Made by a program: the position numbers and the translations under genes
Notes under the pieces: model-generated
What the model was told of the DNA's origin: nothing
The model's input: the letters and a program-made list of their open reading frames with translations, nothing else
Database searches by the model: none
Shown here: piece by piece, positions 1 to 8,334 of the stretch
Position numbering within the stretch: position 1 is the stretch's first letter
Layout of the letters: each line of letters begins with the position of its first letter
Source of the DNA: Treponema sp. UBA4307
GTDB taxonomy: Bacteria; Spirochaetota; Spirochaetia; Treponematales; Treponemataceae
Reading direction: 5' to 3'
Assembly: GCA_002394685.1 (NCBI GenBank)
Contig: DGUP01000011.1
Location: 1-36,597 of the forward strand
Length of the DNA: 36,597 bases

Positions 1-25
1 CAAAACTCGACATTCGGGCTAATTA

Positions 26-54
26 TTTAGATTTCTAAAAAATTATTTTATAAA
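26..54 (+). promoter_or_regulatory. Possible promoter of the first operon
   Basis: A -35-like TTTAGA (26-31) and a -10-like TATAAA (49-54) are separated by 17 bp in a very AT-rich stretch. They sit about 50 bp before the preferred start at 107. The -35 match is weak (4 of 6), so this is a tentative call. Confidence 0.35.
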
Positions 55-106
55 AAAAAGTGGGTGAATGCAGGAAAAGCGGCTTGTAGTGCACCCTGGA
101 GGAAAA

Positions 107-1960
107 ATGAAAAAAAGATTTTTAATTCTATTCCTGCTTTTTGTGACTGGAGTTCAATCCTTTTTTGCAGGACAGATGCATCAGATATCTCTCGGTGAAG
201 AAGATGAATCTGTTCTTTTCTTTAACGACAGCGAATTATATTTTATGCTTCCTTATGAAAAAAAAATGATGAAGCTGGACAGAAATCTTCTTGCCTATGA
301 TAAAGATGGATTCTTAAAGTTTACGTTTAATGGCCGTCAGTCACTTATTATTGACGGTAAAGGAATGAAGCAGTTTTTCGGAGATTTCCGTACTGATGGA
401 AAAAATAATTATGACACGTATTCAAATTCTGAAGAATCAAACGAGGAATACAGTCCCTTTCATACTTATAATGTAAAATCCATTTCTGCTACTTCCAGCT
501 TGAAAGAAACTCAGTACGGACATGAAATTGTTTATGCTCCGGTCAATCTATTCAGGGCATTTGAAATTGGCTGCAAGTGTCATCCCTACTGGTGGAACAG
601 CTCTCATATTCCCTGGGTTGAAGGCGTAAAGGGATATGGAATTAATGAAAGTATCTCCATCGAATTTAAAAATCAAATTTTCGGATTTTCTATCCTTAAT
701 GGATATGCAGACATTCAGAATATGAAACTGTATAAGGAAAACAGCCGCGTTAAAAAACTGAAAGTGGAAGATCTGACAAATAAATTGGAATACATTATGG
801 ATTTTGAAGACAAGGTTTACTTTAATTATCTTGAACTTTCAAAGCCGTCAAAGTCCATAAAACTGACAATCCTGGATGTTTACAAGGGAACTAAATATCA
901 GGACACCTGTATTTCTGCACTGGTTGAAGAAGGCAGCAGACTGCCGGATGTGGATTATGAAACAAGGAATTTTGAAGAATACAAAGCAACTTGTTCCTAC
1001 TCAAATGATACAGCTCTTTTTGAAAAATATTTTTCATATGTTTCCCAGCCGAAAGGAAGTTTTTCAATTTACGAACAGCCTGAAGTTATAAAAAAAACAG
1101 TTAATCTTTTTAACAGAGAGTTTTACTGGATAGAAGATTATACTAGTCTGGATATATACGAAGATAATGTTAGCCGTAATTATTCTCTGACTTTTAAATT
1201 GAACAGAAAGAATTATGATTACAAAAATGTAAATATGTATATTGATGAATACGGTTACAAACATCTGAAACTTTTTGATGAAAATAAAAAGCTTGAACAT
1301 CACTTTACTATTATTGATACATATTCTGCAAAAGTGCTTGAAGATAAATACGGATGGCTGTCTGAACCGAATTCATTCCGCTACGCATTTTTTGAACACA
1401 ACACAGAGTTTTTGAAAGACGATGCAAATGCCGTTCAAAAATATTTTTCAAATCCTCAGGTAAAATACAATAATGGCAGCAACATTAAAAATGTAACTGC
1501 TTCATCATGTCTGGTTGAAAAAAAATACAGTTATGTTCCAGACAATACGTGCAAGGTTTATTCAGTGCCGGCGCTTTTTAAAGAGGTTCAGTTTTTTAGT
1601 AACCAGATAAGCCCATGGGTGGAAGGTAAGAGCGGAGACGGCATTGGTGAAACTTTTGAGTTTGATGTTCTGTATAAAGCTAAATACCCGCTGGACATCC
1701 GTATACTTAATGGATATGTGGATCCTTTAAAGCCGCATCTTTTTAAGCAGAATAACCGCATCAAGAAAGCGCTCATTGAAACAGATACAGGTATAAAAAA
1801 AGAAGTTATGTTCAGGGATGAAGTTGAATTTACACAAATAATCCTTCCAGAAGATGTAAAACATGTAAAACTGACAATCCTTGAAGTTTACAAGGGAACT
1901 AAATATCAGGATACTTGTATAACTTCCGTGGAGTTAACTTCAAAAGTGAGTGAACGCTAA
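107..1960 (+). CDS. Secreted protein with two NADase-type glycan-binding (discoidin-like) domains
   Basis: A 617-residue exported protein. The start at 107 is chosen over an in-frame ATG at 68 because GGAGG (98-102) precedes it and it opens directly with a signal peptide (MKKRFLILFLLF...). Two related domains are visible, at about residues 125-280 and 460-612. Each has a W-V-E-G turn followed by a G-x-G-I-x-E motif, an ILNGY motif, an N-x-R-x-K-K motif and a final strand ending in VYKGTKYQDTCI. This matches the family I know as the NADase-type glycan-binding or F5/8C-like domain, common in secreted Treponema proteins. A poorly conserved linker of about 180 residues separates the domains. The last motif of each copy is nearly identical even in DNA, although the rest has diverged. 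No catalytic domain is seen. A role in carbohydrate or surface binding is inferred from the fold family only. The next gene follows 18 bp downstream. Confidence 0.6.
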   Translation: MKKRFLILFLLFVTGVQSFFAGQMHQISLGEEDESVLFFNDSELYFMLPYEKKMMKLDRNLLAYDKDGFLKFTFNGRQSLIIDGKGMKQFFGDFRTDGKNNYDTYSNSEESNEEYSPFHTYNVKSISATSSLKETQYGHEIVYAPVNLFRAFEIGCKCHPYWWNSSHIPWVEGVKGYGINESISIEFKNQIFGFSILNGYADIQNMKLYKENSRVKKLKVEDLTNKLEYIMDFEDKVYFNYLELSKPSKSIKLTILDVYKGTKYQDTCISALVEEGSRLPDVDYETRNFEEYKATCSYSNDTALFEKYFSYVSQPKGSFSIYEQPEVIKKTVNLFNREFYWIEDYTSLDIYEDNVSRNYSLTFKLNRKNYDYKNVNMYIDEYGYKHLKLFDENKKLEHHFTIIDTYSAKVLEDKYGWLSEPNSFRYAFFEHNTEFLKDDANAVQKYFSNPQVKYNNGSNIKNVTASSCLVEKKYSYVPDNTCKVYSVPALFKEVQFFSNQISPWVEGKSGDGIGETFEFDVLYKAKYPLDIRILNGYVDPLKPHLFKQNNRIKKALIETDTGIKKEVMFRDEVEFTQIILPEDVKHVKLTILEVYKGTKYQDTCITSVELTSKVSER

Positions 1961-1978
1961 AAAAATATGGAGAAAAAA

Positions 1979-2881
1979 ATGAATGTTAATAATATTGAAC
2001 AGCTGACTCAATTAAAGTTTAAGAAAATAGAAAACAGCTGGGTTGGTAAAATTAATGATTTCTACATTTCAATTGATGATGAAAAAGAAAATAAATTAAT
2101 CATCAAATTGAATTTTATTTCCAGCAACAGGGGAAAACTTTTTGAGTTCCTGGAAAATGAAAAGGAAGCTGATCATATTGAAAGTTACAGCATTAACAAA
2201 AATCAACTGGAAATTGTTTATAAAGAAACTGTTGAGGTGCAGCTTGACTCTTTCCTGAATGAAATTGTTTCTCTTTGTGGTGAAATTGAAGCTAAATGCG
2301 TTTGCACTAATTGTGAGCAGACTCAGGATTTATCCTTCTACACAAATCAAAAAGTGTACAGCTTGCTGTGTTCAAATTGCGGCGGCCGTCTGCTGAATCA
2401 GGTTGAAGTCGACAACAGCAGGCGTAACAATTATCTCGCGGGATTTTTTGCCAGTCTGCTGGGAGCTTTAATTGGATCTGTTGCCTGGATTGCAATTGGT
2501 GCCCTGGGATTTTTTGCTTCCATTGCGGGATTTGCAATTTCTTTCTGTGCTTTCAAGGGATATGAACTTGCTAAGGGAAAATTGTCCCGGACAGGAATTA
2601 TCTTAAACATAATTACCATCCTTATTGGATTTATTTTTGCTCAGTACGCAGTTCTCTTTATAGGTTTTAGAAAAGAGTTTCCCGAAATGAATTTGAGAGA
2701 TTTTATAACTCTTACACCTATAATTTTTTCTGACATGGAGATTCTTAAATCTCTTATCGGGGATTTTTTACTGGGAATCCTCTTCATTGTGCTGGGAACT
2801 TTCCGTACAATAAAGGAAAACTTCATTAAGGCAAAGGAAAATAAAAATCTTCAGATTGAGAGAGTAGATTTTTCGGAGTAA
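1979..2881 (+). CDS. Membrane protein with N-terminal zinc ribbon, function unknown
   Basis: About 300 residues. I prefer ATG 1979 to ATG 1967 because GGAG at 1969-1972 lies 6 bp upstream of it, whereas nothing like a ribosome site precedes 1967. The first 100 residues are soluble and charged. Two C-x-x-C pairs follow (C109/C112 and C131/C134 from this start), the usual layout of a small zinc ribbon. About four hydrophobic segments occupy residues 150-275, and the tail is charged. The gene lies between the secreted binding protein and an EamA transporter, 3 bp before the latter, so it is probably in the same operon. I do not recognise a named family, and no enzymatic motif is visible. Confidence 0.6.
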   Translation: MNVNNIEQLTQLKFKKIENSWVGKINDFYISIDDEKENKLIIKLNFISSNRGKLFEFLENEKEADHIESYSINKNQLEIVYKETVEVQLDSFLNEIVSLCGEIEAKCVCTNCEQTQDLSFYTNQKVYSLLCSNCGGRLLNQVEVDNSRRNNYLAGFFASLLGALIGSVAWIAIGALGFFASIAGFAISFCAFKGYELAKGKLSRTGIILNIITILIGFIFAQYAVLFIGFRKEFPEMNLRDFITLTPIIFSDMEILKSLIGDFLLGILFIVLGTFRTIKENFIKAKENKNLQIERVDFSE

Positions 2882-2884
2882 AAG

Positions 2885-3805
2885 ATGAATGGTGTTCTTG
2901 CACTGATTTTGTGTGCACTTGGCTGGAGTTTAGGAGGAGTTTTTCTTAAATATGTAAACGGCAACTCTCTTGCAATTGCGGGAATGCGCAGTTTTATTGC
3001 TTTTTTCGGACTGATGATTGTAACCCGAAGCCTTCCAAAATTTGTGGTAAGGGAAGAGGACTCTTCAGGCAGCAAAAAAATAGATGTAAAATCCACCGTA
3101 AATATGTGGCTGGGAGGAATTTTTTACGCTCTCACAATGATTCTTTATTGCGTGGGAAATAAAATGACTACTGCGGCAAACACAACCCTGCTTCAGTATA
3201 CGGCACCGATTTATGTAATCATTTTAGGCCCCTTGCTCCTTGGTGAAAAGAACCGCTGGACGGATTATCTTACAGTTGCCGGAGTAATTGCAGGAATGCT
3301 GCTTTTCTTTTCTGATGCACTCTTTTTTCAGGGCAGGCAGGAATTTAACAAAATATATTTCTGGGGAAATGTAGTTGCTGTTTTTTCCGGAGTAGCATAT
3401 GCCCTCTGCACAATTTTCATCCGCAAGGTAAAAGGTCTCCGGGGCGCTTCTCAGAATTGTTTTATTCTGGCACAACTGGTAGCTTTTATTATTTGTCTTC
3501 CGTTTATTATCCAGAACGGATTGCCGGACAGACAGTCTCTTATCTTCCTTCTGCTTCTTGGATTTTTCCAGATGGCAGTTCCAAATGCCCTTTATGCTCA
3601 CGGAATTAAAAGTGTTTCTGCCTTAAGTGCAATTCTTATCACAATGATTGAACCTTTGATGAATCCGGTGTGGGTTGCAGTTTTTGTAGGAGAAGTGCCT
3701 TCTGTAACCTGTGTAATTGGTGGTGTAATTATAATGCTCTGTATTCTGGTCAGGGAAATAATCAATAATAAGACTGGAAAGAAGGAAGTTGAATATACAA
3801 AATGA
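2885..3805 (+). CDS. EamA/DMT-family drug-metabolite transporter
   Basis: A 306-residue inner-membrane protein with about ten hydrophobic helices arranged as two EamA halves. The first half contains W-S-L-G-G-V-F near the N-terminus and T-T-L-L-Q-Y-T-A-P-I before the fifth helix. The second half has the typical I-x-M-I-E-P-L-x-N-P-V near its end. This family exports or imports small metabolites, and the substrate cannot be read from sequence. GGAG just upstream, inside the end of the previous gene, serves as ribosome site, and the stop-to-start gap is 3 bp, which suggests co-translation. Another EamA gene lies at 23677. Confidence 0.85.
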   Translation: MNGVLALILCALGWSLGGVFLKYVNGNSLAIAGMRSFIAFFGLMIVTRSLPKFVVREEDSSGSKKIDVKSTVNMWLGGIFYALTMILYCVGNKMTTAANTTLLQYTAPIYVIILGPLLLGEKNRWTDYLTVAGVIAGMLLFFSDALFFQGRQEFNKIYFWGNVVAVFSGVAYALCTIFIRKVKGLRGASQNCFILAQLVAFIICLPFIIQNGLPDRQSLIFLLLLGFFQMAVPNALYAHGIKSVSALSAILITMIEPLMNPVWVAVFVGEVPSVTCVIGGVIIMLCILVREIINNKTGKKEVEYTK

Positions 3806-3838
3806 CATATTGACGGAAAATGTCAATCTGCGTAAACT
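3803..3838 (+). promoter_or_regulatory. fabV promoter with overlapping inverted repeat
   Basis: TTGACG (3810-3815), a 17 bp spacer and TAAACT (3833-3838) form a plausible promoter for fabV. TGACAT (3803-3808) and ATGTCA (3820-3825) form an inverted repeat across the -35 box, and nested TTGAC/GTCAA arms extend it. A repressor could bind here; the regulator is unknown. Confidence 0.45.
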
Positions 3839-3865
3839 ATAGGCATTCAAAAGAAGGAGTGTACT

Positions 3866-5110
3866 ATGGTTATCAAACCAATGATTCGCAGCAATATTTG
3901 TATTAACGCTCATCCAATTGGCTGTGCTAAAGAAACAGAAAATCAAATCAATTATGTAAAATCTCAGAAAAATAAGCGTGGAAGCAAAACTTCTGCAGAA
4001 GGCGGTAAGGGACCAAAAACTGTTCTGGTACTTGGCTGTTCAACAGGATATGGTCTGGCAAGCCGCATTTCCGCTGCATTTGAATATGGTGCTGATACTA
4101 TCGGAGTTTCTTTTGAAAAAGTTCCAACTCAGGTAAAGGGTGGAACTCCGGGCTGGTATAATAATGCCAGGTTTGATGAAGAAGCTGCAAAGGCCGGAGT
4201 AAAATCCGTGACCTTTAACACAGATGCATTTTCTAACGAATGCCGCCAGATGGTAATTGATCAGCTTAAGGCCTGGGGTAAAAAAGCAGATTTAGTTATT
4301 TATTCTCTTGCAAGTCCTGTACGGAATGACCCTGTTCTTAAAGATGCAGAAGGAAAACCGGTGCTTTATAAATCAGTAATCAAGCCAATAGGTCAGATTT
4401 ATGCAGGGGCTTCTCTTGATATGATGAGTGGTGCCATTACACAGGCTCAGACAAATCCTGCTGAAGGGGACGAAGTTAAAAATACAGTTAAGGTTATGGG
4501 TGGTGAAGACTGGGCTCTCTGGATTGATCAGCTGATGGAAGCGGGAGTTCTTGCTGAAGGCTGCCGTTCTGTTGCTTATTCATATATTGGACCAAAACTC
4601 AGTCATCCTATTTATCGTGACGGAACTATTGGTGAAGCAAAAAAGGATCTGGAAAAAACAGCTCTTGCTCTGGATCAGAAGTTAAAATCAATTGGCGGAA
4701 ATGCATTTGTTTCTGTAAACAAGGGGCTGATAACAAGATCAAGTTCCGTAATTCCAATTATTGCTGAATATTTAGGTGCCCTTTATAAAGTGATGAAGGA
4801 AAAAGGTACTCATGAGGGCTGTATTGAACAGATGGAACGGCTTTTTGCAGAGCGCCTTTATACAGGAGCAGACAATGGTCCCGGTCAGGTGCCTGTTGAT
4901 AAAGAAGGACGTATTCGTATGGATGATTACGAGCTGGATGAAGATACACAGGCTGCTGTAGAAAAAATAATGGCAGAAGTTACAGAAGAAAATGTTTCTG
5001 AAAAAGTTGATCTTGCAGGCATTCGTCACGACTTCCTGATAATAAATGGATTTGATGTGGACGGTGTGGATTACACTAAAGAATTAACAGATATGACTTT
5101 AATCAATTAG
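3866..5110 (+). CDS. fabV: Trans-2-enoyl-CoA/ACP reductase, FabV/TER type
   Basis: A 414-residue cytosolic, NADH-dependent reductase that saturates the double bond of trans-2-enoyl-CoA or -ACP, in fatty-acid synthesis or butyrate-type fermentation. The N-terminus (MVIKPMIRSNICINAHP) and the dinucleotide loop VLGCSTGYG (about residues 55-63) are those of the T. denticola TER/FabV family. The catalytic Y-x8-K is present as Y250 and K259 (YRDGTIGEAK). SLASPVR and KVMGGEDW are also present, and length matches the family (about 400). Ribosome site AAGGAG precedes the ATG. The gene is probably monocistronic: it has its own promoter and a strong terminator after it. Whether the physiological substrate is CoA- or ACP-bound cannot be decided here. 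Confidence 0.95.
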   Translation: MVIKPMIRSNICINAHPIGCAKETENQINYVKSQKNKRGSKTSAEGGKGPKTVLVLGCSTGYGLASRISAAFEYGADTIGVSFEKVPTQVKGGTPGWYNNARFDEEAAKAGVKSVTFNTDAFSNECRQMVIDQLKAWGKKADLVIYSLASPVRNDPVLKDAEGKPVLYKSVIKPIGQIYAGASLDMMSGAITQAQTNPAEGDEVKNTVKVMGGEDWALWIDQLMEAGVLAEGCRSVAYSYIGPKLSHPIYRDGTIGEAKKDLEKTALALDQKLKSIGGNAFVSVNKGLITRSSSVIPIIAEYLGALYKVMKEKGTHEGCIEQMERLFAERLYTGADNGPGQVPVDKEGRIRMDDYELDEDTQAAVEKIMAEVTEENVSEKVDLAGIRHDFLIINGFDVDGVDYTKELTDMTLIN

Positions 5111-5151
5111 TTCTGCTTTTTTTTGGAGAGAGAATAAAAAAGGTTACATTT

Positions 5152-5200
5152 GGTCCTGGCCGTCTGTAGTCATAGATGCAGACAGCCGGGGCCATTTTTT
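5152..5200. terminator. Bidirectional intrinsic terminator
   Basis: Arms 5152-5166 and 5179-5193 pair over 15 bp with two G-U pairs and one mismatch around a 12-base loop. A T run follows on the + strand (5195-5200), and an A run precedes on the + strand (about 5136-5141), which acts as a T run for the minus strand. It serves the convergent ends of fabV and the kinase-like gene. Confidence 0.85.
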
Positions 5201-5783
5201 ATTTACTCAGGGAACAAATAATTTCTACGCACTTATCTATGCCCAGGCTGCTGGTGCGGAGACAAAGGTCGTAACTTTCTGCAGCACCAAAATCTTCATT
5301 TGTATAATAAGAACAGTATTTGCGGCGGGCTTTATCAACTTCGTGCATATGCTTAATAATCTGACTTTCGCTTGCTTCCGGCATAAGCTGGGTCTTAATG
5401 CGGTTTATTCTCCAGTAGGAATCGGCACTTAAAAAGACGTGAAGGGAATTGTCAAATTCTCTGAGAATGCTGTTGGCACAGCGGCCTACAATTACACAGT
5501 TTCCGTGCTCACCAATCTTTTTAATAATATCCTTCTGAATTGTAAAAAGTTTTTCGTCCAGAGGGGCATTGTACATATCAAAAAGACTCTGGGTAAAACC
5601 AAAATGAGCCGGCACTTTTTCATCAAGGTCCAGAATTCTTTCGGCCCCAATTCCAGATTTTCTTGCGGTTTGCAGAATGATTTCCTTGTCTACAAATTCG
5701 TAGCCCAGTTCTTTTGCAACCTTTTGTCCTATTTCACCTGCACCGGAACCAAATTCACGGCTGAGAGTTATAATCTTCTTCAT
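5199..5783 (-). CDS. Cytidylate-kinase-like family protein
   Basis: A 194-residue protein of the cytidylate-kinase-like family (Cytidylate_kin2 type). The N-terminal strand ITLSREFGSGAGEIG carries the family's P-loop variant, followed by the helix and the F-V-D-K-E-I motif. VIVGRCAN at about residues 98-105 and the RR-K-Y-C-x-Y-Y region near 154-161 are also typical. Members are widespread in anaerobes next to transporters, and their substrate is usually unknown. The ribosome site is AAGGGGA. It lies 17 bp downstream of the ABC ATPase gene on the same strand and is probably the last gene of that operon. Confidence 0.8.
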   Translation of the reverse strand: MKKIITLSREFGSGAGEIGQKVAKELGYEFVDKEIILQTARKSGIGAERILDLDEKVPAHFGFTQSLFDMYNAPLDEKLFTIQKDIIKKIGEHGNCVIVGRCANSILREFDNSLHVFLSADSYWRINRIKTQLMPEASESQIIKHMHEVDKARRKYCSYYTNEDFGAAESYDLCLRTSSLGIDKCVEIICSLSK

Positions 5784-5800
5784 AAACTTCCCCTTAAAAA

Positions 5801-6571
5801 TTAAAGCACCTTGTTAAGGAAACTGATTGTGCGTTCCTGCTTTGGATGCTTGAGAACTTCATCAGGAGTTCCTTCTTCTATTATATACCCGCCATCCATA
5901 AAAATAACTCTGTCTGCTACTTCACGGGCAAAACCCATTTCGTGGGTAACGCAGACCATTGTCATTCCGCCTTCAGCAAGTTCCTTCATTACTGCAAGAA
6001 CTTCTCCAACCATTTCCGGGTCCAGGGCTGAAGTTGGTTCATCAAAAAGCATGATGTCCGGATTCATGGCAAGGGCACGGGCAATCGCAACACGCTGTTT
6101 TTGTCCGCCGGAAAGCTGCTGTGGATAAGTATCGGCTTTATCTTCCAGCCCAACTCTTTTCAGGAGAGACAGGCCTTTTACCCGGGCTTCTTCCTTTGAC
6201 ATTTTTTTCAGTTCAACAGGTGCCAGCATGATATTTTCCAGGGTTGTCATATTTGGAAAGAGATTAAAGTGCTGGAAAACCATTCCAATATTTTCACGGG
6301 CCTTGTTTATATCAATGTTTTTACTGCTGATATTTTCGTCATTGATGATGATTGTTCCGTTGGTTGCAGTTTCCAGTCTGTTGAGGCAGCGGAGGAATGT
6401 GGATTTTCCTGAACCAGACGGACCGATTACAACAACAACTTCCCCTTCATAAATATCAATATTAATATCCTTCAGAACATCCAGTTTTCCAAAAGATTTT
6501 TTCAGATTTTCTACGTGGATTTTTACGTTATTCTTAACTGGAGTTGTTACGCTTTCAGAATTAGTGCTCAT
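5801..6571 (-). CDS. Polar amino-acid ABC transporter ATP-binding protein
   Basis: A 256-residue ATPase of the GlnQ/HisP group that powers uptake of a polar amino acid. Walker A is GPSGSGKST (50-58), the Q-loop Q is at 100, the signature LSGGQ is at 153-157, Walker B ends in DE at 177-178 and the switch H is at 210. The N-terminus carries about 15 extra residues before the first strand. Its start overlaps the permease stop by 11 bp, so translation is coupled. Substrate specificity is not readable. Confidence 0.92.
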   Translation of the reverse strand: MSTNSESVTTPVKNNVKIHVENLKKSFGKLDVLKDINIDIYEGEVVVVIGPSGSGKSTFLRCLNRLETATNGTIIINDENISSKNIDINKARENIGMVFQHFNLFPNMTTLENIMLAPVELKKMSKEEARVKGLSLLKRVGLEDKADTYPQQLSGGQKQRVAIARALAMNPDIMLFDEPTSALDPEMVGEVLAVMKELAEGGMTMVCVTHEMGFAREVADRVIFMDGGYIIEEGTPDEVLKHPKQERTISFLNKVL

Positions 6572-7232
6572 CTTTCTTCAGTCTCCTTTCAATAAGTTTT
6601 GCTACACGGCTGAGAGTCACAATTACGATCATGTAGAAAATACCTACAATGGCCCAGGTCTGTAAACTCTTGAATGTGTTTCCGGAAATAGTTTTACCCA
6701 TATTTGTAAGTTCCGGATAACCGATTACAGAAAGAATTGAAGTATCCTTCAGGGTGATAATAAACTGGTTGATAATTGAAGGAATCATTACTTTAAAGGC
6801 CTGTGGAAGGATAACTTTTTTCATACTTATACCGTATGGTAAGCCTAAAGAGCGGGCTGCTTCCATCTGCCCCTTATCAATTGACTGGATTCCTGCACGG
6901 AAAATTTCTGCCATATAGGCACCACAGTTCATGGCAAGAGCAATTGTACCTGCCTGAAGAGCCGGTAAACGGAAATTGTTTACACCTAGCAGTTTCATCA
7001 GTTGAGGAAATCCAAAGTAAATAAAGTAGGCTAAAACGATGAGCGGTACACCACGGATTGCATCAACGTATACTGTACCAATTACATTTAGAACTTTTGC
7101 ACGGCTTACATTACAAAGGGCAAAAATCAAACCGATGATCATTGCAAACACAAGGGCAAGCAGAGTGAGTACCAGAGTGTAGCCTAAAGATCTTAAAAGC
7201 ATGAAAAAATAAGTCTGAAGAATTGAAATCAT
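6561..7232 (-). CDS. Polar amino-acid ABC transporter permease
   Basis: A 223-residue inner-membrane permease of the HisM/GlnP family with about five helices. The coupling-helix motif is clear: E-A-A-R-S-L-G-L-P followed by the I-L-P-Q-A motif (about residues 132-152). YVDAIRGVPLIVLAYFIYFG near residues 54-73 is the family's conserved N-terminal segment. Ribosome site AGGAG lies 8 bp before the ATG. It sits between the binding protein gene (163 bp upstream, behind a terminator) and the ATPase (overlapping). Only one permease is present, so it presumably works as a homodimer. Confidence 0.9.
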   Translation of the reverse strand: MISILQTYFFMLLRSLGYTLVLTLLALVFAMIIGLIFALCNVSRAKVLNVIGTVYVDAIRGVPLIVLAYFIYFGFPQLMKLLGVNNFRLPALQAGTIALAMNCGAYMAEIFRAGIQSIDKGQMEAARSLGLPYGISMKKVILPQAFKVMIPSIINQFIITLKDTSILSVIGYPELTNMGKTISGNTFKSLQTWAIVGIFYMIVIVTLSRVAKLIERRLKKDEH

Positions 7233-7336
7233 TCAAAAGGCTCCTGTTTTTTAAAGGGATAAAACTTGCCCTATTTTAACATGTGACAATACTTTATAAA
7301 AGACTTTCTGTTGTGAAAATAAACACAGTTCCGGGC

Positions 7337-7364
7337 AAAAAAAAGACCGGACATATGCCCGGCC
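7337..7364 (-). terminator. Terminator after the binding-protein gene
   Basis: On the minus strand, arms 7364-7357 and 7352-7345 form an 8 bp stem (with G-U pairs) around loop ATAT and run straight into eight T residues (7344-7337). It follows the solute-binding gene and should make that transcript more abundant than the permease/ATPase part. Confidence 0.85.
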
Positions 7365-7395
7365 TGTAGTATTTGTTTAAGTAAGTGGATTTATA

Positions 7396-8172
7396 TTACT
7401 TAAGGTACTTTGCAATGATTTCGTCGTACTTGCCGTTTGCCTTGATGTTTGCAAGACCAGCGTTGAACATATCAAGGAGTTCCTGGTTTACAGGATTCAT
7501 GATTGCAAATCCGTATGGAGCACCTTCACTTTCCATTCCTTCTGGAATCTTAAGTGCAAGGCCTGCAGACTTAATGTTGTCAGCCATAATTGGAGTATCT
7601 TCACAACATGCAGCAGAGTTTCCAAGAATAACGTCCTGATACATTGTTGGAGAATCTTCGAATACAGTTACTGTAAATCCGTATTCGTTCTTAAGGCTGT
7701 TTGCGAAATCTGCACCAGCTGTTCCGTTTTTAACTGCAACGTTCTTTCCGCGGAGATCTTCATATGAAGCGATTGTTGAATCAGCTGCAACTACGAAAGT
7801 CTGTGTAGCGTTAAAATAGCCTTCTGAGAAAATCCAGCCGTTATTAATTCTTTCCTGCTTGATTGTAGCACCTGCAATGAGGGCATCAGCCTGGCCAACC
7901 TGAACTGCTGCAACACCTGCATCCCAGCCCAGTGACTGAAGATCGTAATTGAATCCCTGGTCTTCTGCAATTGCAGCGAGAAGGTCTACATCAATTCCAA
8001 CAAACTGATTCTTTTCGTTTGTGTATTCAAATGGTCTGAATACTGTGTCAGTGGCAATAATCCACTTTTTGCCTTCTTTTGAAGCCTGGTCATTAGCTGA
8101 AGACTTGTTGCATCCTGTGAATGCAAGAGACATGGCAACTGCTGCCAGAACAATAGCTGTAATCTTTTTCAT
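7396..8172 (-). CDS. Polar amino-acid-binding lipoprotein (ABC transporter)
   Basis: A 258-residue lipoprotein. The signal peptide ends in lipobox A-F-T-G-C with the lipidated Cys at 21. The mature part is a family 3 solute-binding domain: K-W-I-I-A-T-D near the start, P-F-E-Y, then V-G-I-D-V-D-L-L-A-A-I-A-E, and a central L-R-G-K-N-V-A-V-K-N-G-T-A-G-A hinge strand. It delivers a polar amino acid to the permease and ATPase downstream. Ribosome site GAGGAG lies 6 bp before the ATG. It has its own terminator and a leader that itself contains an intrinsic terminator (separate entry), so its expression may be attenuated. Confidence 0.92.
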   Translation of the reverse strand: MKKITAIVLAAVAMSLAFTGCNKSSANDQASKEGKKWIIATDTVFRPFEYTNEKNQFVGIDVDLLAAIAEDQGFNYDLQSLGWDAGVAAVQVGQADALIAGATIKQERINNGWIFSEGYFNATQTFVVAADSTIASYEDLRGKNVAVKNGTAGADFANSLKNEYGFTVTVFEDSPTMYQDVILGNSAACCEDTPIMADNIKSAGLALKIPEGMESEGAPYGFAIMNPVNQELLDMFNAGLANIKANGKYDEIIAKYLK

Positions 8173-8204
8173 TTTTTTCTCCTCAAAAAAATTAATTCCT
8201 CTTT

Positions 8205-8301
8205 AAAACAAAAACGGGAAGATGCAGGCCTCTAATGAGCAACGCCTTTGTCTTCCCGCTCTATTGAAAGAAAGAATATTAAAATATTAATTCTTTGTCA
8301 A
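8205..8301 (-). promoter_or_regulatory. Promoter plus leader hairpin/terminator ahead of the binding-protein gene
   Basis: On the minus strand TTGACA (8301-8296), a 17 bp spacer and TATTCT (8278-8273) make a good promoter with a start near 8266. Almost at once the transcript enters a hairpin, CGGGAAGA (8258-8251) with TCTTCCCG (8222-8215), enclosing a 28-base loop with a small inner AGGC/GCCT stem. TTTTTGTTTT follows. This is an intrinsic terminator 35-40 bases before the ATG at 8172. It may be an attenuator, or simply the end of cstA transcripts. I do not recognise a known riboswitch class. Confidence 0.55.
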
Positions 8302-8334
8302 ATACGATTGTTTCTTGTCTCATCCGGAGATGAT

